A stretch of 64,000 nucleotides of DNA from Leucobacter sp. PH1c. GTDB lineage: Bacteria; Actinomycetota; Actinomycetes; Actinomycetales; Microbacteriaceae. The position numbers and the translations under genes were made by a program. Of the stretch, positions 51,540-58,588 are shown in pieces. How positions within the stretch are numbered: the stretch's first letter is position 1; each line of letters starts with the position of its first letter. Location of the stretch: NCBI RefSeq assembly GCF_000633415.1, contig NZ_AYMV01000015.1:1-64000 (forward strand), read 5' to 3'. The notes beneath the pieces were generated by a model. The model was not told the origin of the DNA. It ran no database searches and worked only from the letters and a program-made list of their open reading frames with translations.

Positions 51540-51568
51540 ACGCCGGAGGTGTGCAGGCCGGCGTTTTT
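51540..51568 (+). terminator. Intrinsic terminator inside the pilin leader
   Basis: Stem ACGCCGG (51540-51546) with CCGGCGT (51558-51564), an 11-nt loop and a T run through 51568. It lies after the copy 2 element and before the pilin gene. It could end sortase transcripts or attenuate the pilin message. Confidence 0.7.
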
Positions 51569-51616
51569 GCATCAGGGCCTGAACGAGGGCTCTGTCTGAG
51601 GGAAGGAGACGTTCAG

Positions 51617-53134
51617 GTGACTGAACGCAACACGAAGCGGCGAATCGCCGCACTGCTCGGTACTGCGGCCGTGGGGATCACGGCCTTGATGGGGGCTGGC
51701 TCGGCCGCATTCGCGGCTCCCCAGAGCTACGGAGACATCGATTTCGATCGGGACGGCTCGCTCACGGTCCACAAGTACCTGCACCAGAAGACCCCGGGCT
51801 CGGGCGACATCAGCCAGGCTCCCGCGAACGGTGACTTCACCGACCCGGTGCAGGGCGTGGTCTTCACCGCGTACCCGCTCCTCAAGGACGGCGCGGCCAT
51901 CGACCTCACCCGCGCCGGCAGCTGGGACACGCTCGCCGCCCTCACCCCCGGTGACGCGTGCACCGCGCCCTCCGGCTACTCGCTCGGTGCGCCGATCGTG
52001 CTGCCGACCACCGACAACACCGGTGCGGCGAACGTAGCGCTCCCGATCGGGGCGTACCAGGTCTGCGAGACGTCGGCTCCGTCGAACATCATCGATGCGG
52101 CCTCGCCGTTCATCGTGACGATCCCGATGCCGCATGAGACGGGCTGGGTCTACGACGTACACGCTTACCCGAAGAACGGCGAGGCGACGATCGAGAAGTC
52201 GATCGAGCAGCAGCAGGAGACCGGTCTCGGCTCCGTCGTGAAGTTCCCGGTGACCGCGCCGATCCCGACGGTGGGCGACGCGTGGACCGGCTTCGCGATC
52301 CGAGACACCCTCGATGCGCGTCTCGCGCCCGCTGCGGCCGCAGACATCGCGGTGACCGCGGATGGCACGGCGCTCGACGCCTCGTACTACGAGATCACGA
52401 TCTCGGGCCAGCAGATCACCATGAACTTCACCGCGGCCGGTGTCGCGTGGCTGAACGAGGGCCCGAACGCGCAGGCCGGGACGAAGATCCAGGTCGTCTT
52501 CGCGGGCACCGTCACCTCGCTCGGCAACGGGACGATCACGAACGACGCGCAGCTCTGGGTGAACAACCCGGGCTTCGATCCGAGCACGAACCCCCCGATC
52601 CCCTCGAACGAGGTCGAGACGCACTGGGGCTCCCTCGCCGTGCAGAAGCGCGCGGCCGGTACCACGGGCACCGAGGGGCGCCTGAACGGCGCCGTCTTCG
52701 AGGTCTACAACGCCGTCGACCCCTACGCGGCTGACTGCTCGACCGCCGAGGCGACCGGCGACGCCGTGGTGGTCAACGGTGAGACGAGCTTCGCCTCGCA
52801 GAACGGCGGCGTCATCGCCATCCCCGGTCTCTTCGTGAGCGACAACGTGAACCCCGTCATCGATGCCCAGCAGCGCTGCTACGTGCTGAAGGAGATCGCG
52901 GCTCCGGCCGGCTACGTCCTCCCCGCAGACCCGTTCACCGCTGTTGTGGTGAAGATCGGGCAGACCACGGTGTCGGACAACGTCGAGATCCTGAACACGC
53001 AGCAGGACGTCCCTGAGCTCCCGCTCACCGGTGCGGCCGGTCAGGTGATGCTCATCGCTGCCGGTGCTGCCGCCGTCGCGGTTGCGGCAGGTCTGGTCCT
53101 GATGAACCGCCGCCGTCAGTCGGCTGACATCTAG
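51617..53134 (+). CDS. Major pilin, LPXTG-anchored, SpaH/EbpB-like
   Basis: Shaft pilin of 505 aa. The signal peptide ends near residue 33 (SAAFA). A pilin motif, WVYDVHAYPKN at about 177-187, supplies Lys186 for polymerisation. An isopeptide-forming fold is suggested by SLTVHKYLH near 48 and the IEKSIEQQ segment. The E-box is CYVLKEIAAPAGYVLP. The sorting signal LPLTG at about 468-472 is followed by a hydrophobic helix and NRRRQSADI. The GTG start at 51617 follows AAGGAG. The sortase upstream should polymerise it. An 18-bp hairpin follows, probably giving an excess of this message over the tip gene. Confidence 0.93.
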   Translation: MTERNTKRRIAALLGTAAVGITALMGAGSAAFAAPQSYGDIDFDRDGSLTVHKYLHQKTPGSGDISQAPANGDFTDPVQGVVFTAYPLLKDGAAIDLTRAGSWDTLAALTPGDACTAPSGYSLGAPIVLPTTDNTGAANVALPIGAYQVCETSAPSNIIDAASPFIVTIPMPHETGWVYDVHAYPKNGEATIEKSIEQQQETGLGSVVKFPVTAPIPTVGDAWTGFAIRDTLDARLAPAAAADIAVTADGTALDASYYEITISGQQITMNFTAAGVAWLNEGPNAQAGTKIQVVFAGTVTSLGNGTITNDAQLWVNNPGFDPSTNPPIPSNEVETHWGSLAVQKRAAGTTGTEGRLNGAVFEVYNAVDPYAADCSTAEATGDAVVVNGETSFASQNGGVIAIPGLFVSDNVNPVIDAQQRCYVLKEIAAPAGYVLPADPFTAVVVKIGQTTVSDNVEILNTQQDVPELPLTGAAGQVMLIAAGAAAVAVAAGLVLMNRRRQSADI

Positions 53135-53145
53135 TCAAGTCGGGA

Positions 53146-53185
53146 GCGGTGCGGGAGGGCGCCAGGGGGCGCCCTCCCGCACCGC
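53146..53185 (+). terminator. Hairpin between major pilin and tip pilin genes
   Basis: A perfect 18-bp stem (53146-53163 with 53168-53185) and a 4-nt loop without U tract. It probably acts as a partial terminator that lowers tip-pilin expression relative to the shaft. Confidence 0.7.
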
Positions 53186-53255
53186 ACTCCGCCCGTGGGG
53201 CGGGTCAATTCGGGTGTCGGTTGGGGTGGAGCGTGTGAGTAAGGAAGCAACGAAC

Positions 53256-56087
53256 ATGAAGACGAAACGGCGGGGCACGGGCCTCCGCGGTGCAGCACGA
53301 CGGCAGGGGATCGGCGCCGGCGTCGCGTTCGGAATTGCGCTGACGCTGCTGGGCGGGTCACTGGCCCCCGCGCTTGCCGTCGGCAACGAGCCGGTTCCCG
53401 TTGACGAGACGAGTGCCACGACTGACGGGCCGGTGCTCGACGCCGAATGGCAGGTCAGCGAGGGCGCCTCGGGCGAGGCCGCAGCGCCCCCCGCGGCGGA
53501 GCAGACGGGCGAGCCGTCGGACGAAGCGGCGAACGAACTGCCGGACGGAGCGTCGGGCGAGTCCTCCGGCGAACCGGCGGAGGCGCCGCAGGTGTCGCCG
53601 CTCGCCATCCCGCAGCCCACAGCGAGGACCGCGGTGATCACCGTGAAGGTCGGCGGCGATCGGCGGGCCGACGGCTCGGTGGCGCCCCTCGCCGGGGTCC
53701 GCCTCGCCCTCCACGGCGCCGGGACCGGCACGGGTGGAGGCGGCGCAAGCGGCGCCGGCGTGATTCCTCCGCAGGGCTCGGCGGGCGCGCGGTACAACGC
53801 GGCCTGGAGCTGGACCACCTGTACCTCCGACGCCGACGGCGACTGCAGCTTCGAGGTCCCGGTCCGAAGCGGATCGATCTCGAGTACGGGCGTCCCGCAG
53901 GACACCCGGTTCTGGGTCGTGCAGGAGGCGGCACCGAGCGGGTGGTACATGAACCCGAACGTGCGGATCGGCTCGTTCGGAGCCTCGCCTGAGCTCACCT
54001 GGCAGTACCGCTTCCGCACCGACACTCGGCTGCGGGCCGGCGAGACCTACGCCTCGACGACGGCCATGCCCTGGAACACCACCGCGGCGGATCCGGACCG
54101 CTACTTCATGCGGAACCGCGTCGATGCGAACACCGAGGACTGGTACGCCGCGAACGTCGGACGCACCACGGGCGTGTGGAACCAATCACGGGAGAACCCG
54201 CCCATGATCGGCGGATGCCCCATCGACATCGCGCTGATCGCCGACACCTCGGGCTCGTTGGGCGCGACCGGCATGGCCGGCCTCAAGGAGACCATGTCCT
54301 CCTTCGTCGCCGCGTTCCAGGGGACGAACGCGCGCATGGCGGCGTTCTCCTTCTCGAACCTGTCGCCCGGAGGCGGAGCGAGCAACCATCCGACGCTCAT
54401 GCCGGTCACCACTTCGGCGCAGGCCGCCGCGTTCACCGCGCAGTTCGCCTCCTGGACGCCCGGCGGCGGCACCAACTGGGACGCGGGGTTCGCAGCGGCG
54501 GCGAACGCCCAGCCGCACTACGACCTCGCGATCCTCCTGACGGACGGGAACCCGACCGTTCTGCGCGACAACCCCGGCTCGGGTTCGAGCGCGTACAACT
54601 CCATCCAGGACGTCGACGCCGGAGTGTTCTCCGCGAACCAGCTGAAGCAGGAAGGCACCCGCGTGCTCAGCCTCGGCGTGGGCCCCGCGCTCACGGTCGC
54701 GAGCGAGGCCAACCTGCGGTCAGTGTCCGGCCCCGCCAAGAACACCGATTACTTCCGGGCCGGCAGCTTCGATGAGGCCACGCAGGTGCTGGTCGAGCTC
54801 GCCCAGAAGCGCTGCACCGGCAGCATCGGCGTGCAGAAGCTCATCATCCCCGAGGGCGGCACCGTCTCCGACGCCGTGCCCGCTCCCGCGGGCTGGGAGT
54901 TCGGAGCGGGAACCACGACCGATGCGGCGCGGCTCACCCCGGCGGCACAGACCACCGTCGCCGGTGGCGACGGCAAGGTCGACTTCGGCCTGAGCTTCAC
55001 CCCGGGCGCACGGAGCGTCGGCGTGCAGATCCACGAGGTGCAGCAGGACGGCTACACCCACGTGCCCGTCGGCGGGCAGAACGCCGTGTGCGTGAACCGG
55101 AACAGCGGGGCGCAGGTCGCCGTCACCAACTCGGGCGACGCCGCACGGCCGGCCTTCGGAGTGGTGGCGAACGAGAACGAGCGGATCGAGTGCAAGATCT
55201 ACAACCAGCCGAAGTCGCCTGGCGCGATCGACGCGGTGAAGTCCTCGGACCCCGCGTCGGGGACCGCGGTGACGCCGGGCCAAGAGGTGAGCTACACCCT
55301 CACGTTCACGAACTCGGGCGGCCAGGCAGCCCCTGTTGAGTATGACGACGTGCTCACCGGTGTGCTCGACGATGCGGATCTCATCGGCACGCCCACTGCG
55401 CAGTCGCCCCTCGCGGCGAGCTACGATGCGGGCACCCAGCGCATTCGGGTCACCGGCACGCTTCCCGCCGGGGACGTCAAGACCGTGACCTACCGCGTGA
55501 AGGTCAAGGAGGAACTGCCGGAGACGAGCGACGGCCGACTCGGAAACTTCATCGTGACGACCGGGGAGGAACCGCCGACCGAGTGCGAGCCGGAGGATCC
55601 GCACTGCACCGAGCATCCCGTGGTGGCCACGCTCTCGTGGAGCAAGATCGACGGCGCCGAGCCGGCGAACCTGCTCAGCGGATCGACGTGGGTCCTCACG
55701 CCGTACGATGCCGCTGGGCAGCTCGTCCCTTCGGCCGCGATCACCGTCGAGGATTGCGTGGCGGAGACCGAGGCCGAGTGCACCGGCGCGGACACGGACC
55801 CGCGTGCCGGGAAGTTCCGTCTCGAGCAACTCGCCCCCGGGCGGTACTCCCTGACGGAGACCGTGGCCCCGCCCGGATACCAGTTGCTCGACGCGCCGAT
55901 CGAGGTCGTCCTGAACGCGAACCTCGCCCTCGGTGGGATCGTGAACACGCAGTCCGAGGTTCCCGTGCTGCCGCTCACCGGCGGCCTGGGAGCGTCGTCG
56001 ATCTTCCTCGGCGCCGCGGGCCTCGGCACGCTCGTCGTCCTCGGCCTGCTGCTCCAGCGCCGTCGCTCGATGATGGAGCGCGCATAA
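53256..56087 (+). CDS. VWA-domain tip pilin/adhesin, LPXTG-anchored
   Basis: Surface protein of 943 aa. Signal peptide of about 40 residues, then an Ala/Glu/Pro-rich stretch to about 115. A von Willebrand A domain follows from about 315 with the MIDAS motif DTSGS and LLTDGNPT. After that come a DUF11/SpaA-type beta domain (DPASGTAVTPGQEVSYTLTF) and a Cna-B-like domain with the E-box YSLTETVAPPGY. The sorting signal LPLTG, a helix and an RRR tail end it. This is the layout of tip adhesins such as RrgA or SpaC. The ATG at 53256 is favoured because AAGGAA stands before it; in-frame GTGs at 53214-53235 are alternatives. Confidence 0.9.
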   Translation: MKTKRRGTGLRGAARRQGIGAGVAFGIALTLLGGSLAPALAVGNEPVPVDETSATTDGPVLDAEWQVSEGASGEAAAPPAAEQTGEPSDEAANELPDGASGESSGEPAEAPQVSPLAIPQPTARTAVITVKVGGDRRADGSVAPLAGVRLALHGAGTGTGGGGASGAGVIPPQGSAGARYNAAWSWTTCTSDADGDCSFEVPVRSGSISSTGVPQDTRFWVVQEAAPSGWYMNPNVRIGSFGASPELTWQYRFRTDTRLRAGETYASTTAMPWNTTAADPDRYFMRNRVDANTEDWYAANVGRTTGVWNQSRENPPMIGGCPIDIALIADTSGSLGATGMAGLKETMSSFVAAFQGTNARMAAFSFSNLSPGGGASNHPTLMPVTTSAQAAAFTAQFASWTPGGGTNWDAGFAAAANAQPHYDLAILLTDGNPTVLRDNPGSGSSAYNSIQDVDAGVFSANQLKQEGTRVLSLGVGPALTVASEANLRSVSGPAKNTDYFRAGSFDEATQVLVELAQKRCTGSIGVQKLIIPEGGTVSDAVPAPAGWEFGAGTTTDAARLTPAAQTTVAGGDGKVDFGLSFTPGARSVGVQIHEVQQDGYTHVPVGGQNAVCVNRNSGAQVAVTNSGDAARPAFGVVANENERIECKIYNQPKSPGAIDAVKSSDPASGTAVTPGQEVSYTLTFTNSGGQAAPVEYDDVLTGVLDDADLIGTPTAQSPLAASYDAGTQRIRVTGTLPAGDVKTVTYRVKVKEELPETSDGRLGNFIVTTGEEPPTECEPEDPHCTEHPVVATLSWSKIDGAEPANLLSGSTWVLTPYDAAGQLVPSAAITVEDCVAETEAECTGADTDPRAGKFRLEQLAPGRYSLTETVAPPGYQLLDAPIEVVLNANLALGGIVNTQSEVPVLPLTGGLGASSIFLGAAGLGTLVVLGLLLQRRRSMMERA

Positions 56088-56106
56088 CCGGGGCCGGGAG
56101 GCTCGC

Positions 56107-56148
56107 GGCCGGTCGGTCTTTCCCCGTGCGGGGGAGGGCCGACCGGCC
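56107..56148 (+). terminator. Terminator after the tip pilin gene
   Basis: Long stem GGCCGGTCGG.../...CCGACCGGCC, 19 positions per arm with a few G-U or unpaired positions, beginning 20 nt after the stop. Confidence 0.6.
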
Positions 56149-56221
56149 CTTGGGCGTTTCTCGGGGCTGCGTCCGACCGGACGTGCGCGGCCCCGCGCTC
56201 GGGCCCGCGGTCGAGTTCGAG

Positions 56222-56265
56222 GACTGCCCGCCGAGTGTGATGGGGGGACATCTCGGCGGGCAGTC
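56222..56265. other. Perfect 14-bp inverted repeat with 16-nt loop
   Basis: GACTGCCCGCCGAG (56222-56235) pairs with CTCGGCGGGCAGTC (56252-56265). It could be a terminator for a leftward transcript from the inverted pilus element, or a protein-binding site. Confidence 0.5.
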
Positions 56266-56283
56266 GTCGGGCGGCCCTCGACA

Positions 56284-56298
56284 CGAACTCGGAGTTCG
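56284..56298. other. 15-bp perfect palindrome (7-1-7)
   Basis: CGAACTC-G-GAGTTCG. With almost no loop it is more likely a protein-binding site than an RNA hairpin. Confidence 0.4.
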
Positions 56299-56323
56299 AA
56301 TGGCGAGGGAAGATCCGCTCCAC

Positions 56324-56363
56324 GCAGGAGCACAGCGCCGGGGGAGGGCATCTGCGCTCCTGC
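56324..56363 (-). ncRNA. Possible 5' stem-loop of a small RNA antisense to the pilus region
   Basis: On the minus strand GCAGGAGC and GCTCCTGC (56324-56331, 56356-56363) form an 8-bp stem with a CG-rich inner part. If the inverted pilus element at 56370-56398 works as a leftward promoter, the transcript would start here and could run to the 14-bp stem at 56222-56265, about 140 nt. This is conjecture without expression data. Confidence 0.25.
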
Positions 56364-56369
56364 ACCTCT

Positions 56370-56398
56370 TGAGACACCGCTTGCCGCGGGAATCTGAC
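56370..56398 (-). promoter_or_regulatory. Pilus-locus element, copy 3, inverted (before the sigma gene)
   Basis: On the minus strand GTCAGA (56393-56398), 17 nt, GTCTCA (56370-56375), within GCGTCAGATTCCCGCGGC...GTGTCTCAAG. It matches copy 1 closely. It lies 107-136 nt upstream of the sigma start but points away from it. As the core is dyad-symmetric, it may serve as a regulator site for the sigma gene as well as a leftward promoter. Confidence 0.6.
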
Positions 56399-56505
56399 GC
56401 GGCGAAGGCGAGTTTTTCTGACATCTCGCGCTCTGATCGGCCCCGCACCGGCCGGGCGGCGCGCACACCCGAAGTTGACGGACGCGAAGTGAAAGGGCTC
56501 CACCG

Positions 56506-58353
56506 TTGAAGAACATCGATCCTGCTCAGGCCTCCGACATCGCCCTGGTCGAGCTCACGCGGAGTGGCGTGAACGAGGCCTACGCCGAACTCTGGAAGCG
56601 GCACGCTCCCGCCGTCGTCACGGCCGCCCGATACTTCACGGGATTCGATCCCGAGGATGTCGCCCAGGAGGCGTTCCTCCGCATCCTGCAGCAGATCCAG
56701 GCCGGCCGGGGCCCGGATACCGCGTTCCGGGCCTACGCGATCATGACGGCGCGGAACGTTGCCACGAACATGGCGAGAGACCGGAAGAGCACCGAGATCA
56801 CCGGCGTCGATGACAGCGCCTTCGAGGCGGCGAGCGCCGAGATTCCCGGAACCGAGGCCCAGGTCCTCAGAAGCGCCTTCACGCAGCAGGTGTTCGCATC
56901 GCTGCCGACCCGGTGGCAGGAGGTGCTCTGGTACCGGGAGGTCGAGGACCTGCCCGTGCAGGAGTTCTCGACCTATCTCGGGATGACGGAGAACGCGACG
57001 TCCGCGCTCCTCAAACGCGCGAAGGAGGGTTTCAAGCAGGCCTGGATCGCAGCCAACCTCGAACCGGTGGCCGGGCTGCCGCCTGAGTGCCAGTGGGTGG
57101 TCGACAAGCTGCCCCAACTCGTGCGGGGGAAAGCGACGATGCACACCCGCCGGCGCGTGACCGCTCACTTCGAGACGTGCGCCCGGTGCGCGATTCTCTC
57201 TGAGCAGTCGGAGCAGCTGCACTCCCGCCTGGCGATGGTGCTCCTCCCCGCGCTGCTCGGCGGTGCTGGCGCCACCGGCTACCTCGCCTCATCCCAGTGG
57301 GGCGCCGCGACGGCGGGCGGGGCACCGGTGTTCGACCCGGCCGCGGCGTCGTCGCTGGCGCCGTTCACGGCGCCGCCAGCCGAGCCCGCGCTCGCTCCGC
57401 TCGCACCGGGAGACCCCGTGGCGGCGCTCGCGGGGGGCACCGTGTCGAAGATCGTGGGGGTGCCGCTCGCCGCGCTCGCGGTGGGTGCGCTCGCGGTCTC
57501 CATCGCATTCACTGTCGCGGCGTCCCCGGGCTCGTCTCCCGCCGCCGTCGAACTGCAGGCCGAGGGGCCGAAGCACCCGCAGACCGCGCCGAGCGAGCGC
57601 GACGCGGGGGACGGCGAGCCGAGCGGAAAGGGAGCCGGGGCGAATGATGCGGGCGACCGCGGGGCGGACGCCGACGGGGCGAGCGACGACGGGGTGAGCG
57701 GCGGCGGGGCCACCACCGGGGACGACTCGGCGGGTGACGGCGATGGGGCGTCGGGGGAGAACGGCGCCGAGACCGGCGACGACGGCTCGGCCTCCGCGCC
57801 GACCTCGATTGCGTACGCCCCGCTCAGCGGCGCACCCATCGACGGCGTGGAACCCGGGGTGTTCCCTCGACTGGTCGGCCTCGGTGCGTCGCAGGCGACG
57901 ATCGATCTCACCTTCGCCAACGAGTACGGCGAGGCGGTCACCCGCACGGTAGCCGCGGACCTGCAGGGCCGATGGGCCGCGAGCACTGTCCCCCTCATGG
58001 GGCAGGTCACGGTGACCGGGCGGCAGGCGTACACGATGGCGGATGGCGATCGCGTCGATGCGGAGGTGGTGCTCGGCACCTTCGCCGTCGGGTGGGGCCT
58101 CGACATCGCGGTCGACATCGAGTCCGCACAGAGCACACGCATCCGTGTGACCGGCGTCACCGGTGAGACGAGAAACCAGGTCGTCAATATCGAATCGACT
58201 GCGGTCGGGACCCTCGCCGCGCGGCAGGTCGCGACGGCGCCCGGCGAGGTGGTGCTGATCGTGCCGTACGCACGGGCCAGCCTCGGCGACCTGCACTACT
58301 GGCAGGGAGACACCTCAGAGGGGCCCCGGCGCGTCTGGTGGCGTCAACTCTGA
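56506..58353 (+). CDS. Sigma factor (ECF type) fused to zinc-finger, membrane and C-terminal domain
   Basis: Protein of 615 aa. Sigma region 2 lies at about 25-93 (DVAQEAFLRILQ) and region 4 at about 122-178 (LPTRWQEVLWYREVEDLP). Then a ZAS-like anti-sigma motif H221-x3-C225-x2-C228, hydrophobic helices at about 242-262 and 316-340, an acidic Gly/Asp/Ala linker (350-430) and a beta-rich domain to the end. Normal ECF factors are about 180-200 aa with a separate anti-sigma. This fusion should tie promoter choice to a membrane or surface signal. Start is TTG at 56506 after GAAAGGG; no better start exists in frame. It lies directly after the pilus genes and is their likely regulator. Confidence 0.85.
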   Translation: MKNIDPAQASDIALVELTRSGVNEAYAELWKRHAPAVVTAARYFTGFDPEDVAQEAFLRILQQIQAGRGPDTAFRAYAIMTARNVATNMARDRKSTEITGVDDSAFEAASAEIPGTEAQVLRSAFTQQVFASLPTRWQEVLWYREVEDLPVQEFSTYLGMTENATSALLKRAKEGFKQAWIAANLEPVAGLPPECQWVVDKLPQLVRGKATMHTRRRVTAHFETCARCAILSEQSEQLHSRLAMVLLPALLGGAGATGYLASSQWGAATAGGAPVFDPAAASSLAPFTAPPAEPALAPLAPGDPVAALAGGTVSKIVGVPLAALAVGALAVSIAFTVAASPGSSPAAVELQAEGPKHPQTAPSERDAGDGEPSGKGAGANDAGDRGADADGASDDGVSGGGATTGDDSAGDGDGASGENGAETGDDGSASAPTSIAYAPLSGAPIDGVEPGVFPRLVGLGASQATIDLTFANEYGEAVTRTVAADLQGRWAASTVPLMGQVTVTGRQAYTMADGDRVDAEVVLGTFAVGWGLDIAVDIESAQSTRIRVTGVTGETRNQVVNIESTAVGTLAARQVATAPGEVVLIVPYARASLGDLHYWQGDTSEGPRRVWWRQL

Positions 58354-58551
58354 TCGGCGCGACCGCCAGATCCACTGCCCGATCTCGATGAGCGCGAAGA
58401 CGAGCAGCAGGATCGCTGATCCCAGCACCACGACGAGTGCGGGACCCGGAGCGATCCGAGCGGCCGCGGAGAACGCGACCATGGAGCCGCAGAACAGCAG
58501 CGCGGCGAGCGCCGCCGCCCGCTTCCCGCTGCGCGGCGTCTTCGGGATCAT
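58315..58551 (-). CDS. Small two-helix membrane protein
   Basis: Predicted protein of 78 aa with two hydrophobic helices (about 11-30 and 35-57) and basic ends. No family recognised. It overlaps the 3' end of the sigma gene on the other strand by 39 nt. The ATG at 58551 or the GTG at 58560 could start it; GAGGAC before the GTG supports the latter equally well. Codon usage in the hydrophobic part looks coding. It is transcribed in the same direction as the glycosyltransferase gene just upstream. Confidence 0.5.
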   Translation of the reverse strand: MIPKTPRSGKRAAALAALLFCGSMVAFSAAARIAPGPALVVVLGSAILLLVFALIEIGQWIWRSRRSELTPPDAPGPL

Positions 58552-58588
58552 GCGCTCCACAGGGGTGTCCTCATCTCGATGAGCGGCC

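Larger units (their letters stand above)
56088..56505. other. Gene-free interval between tip pilin and sigma factor
   Basis: These 418 bp hold a terminator, a 14-bp stem with a 16-nt loop (56222-56265), a short palindrome (56284-56298), an 8-bp stem-loop (56324-56363) and the inverted third copy of the pilus element. No credible gene is seen. The density of structure suggests a regulatory region or a small RNA. Confidence 0.6.

Noticed and set aside
51572-51599. Possible fourth pilus element (TCAGG, 18 nt, TCTGA) just before the pilin gene
   Set aside because: One base differs in the first box and none of the flanking conservation is present; it also overlaps the ribosome binding region. Kept only as a weak alternative promoter.
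50482-56398. The inverted copies as recombination sites of an invertible pilus cassette
   Set aside because: No recombinase is encoded nearby, the copies are not identical, and the 17-nt spacing and upstream position fit promoters or operators better.
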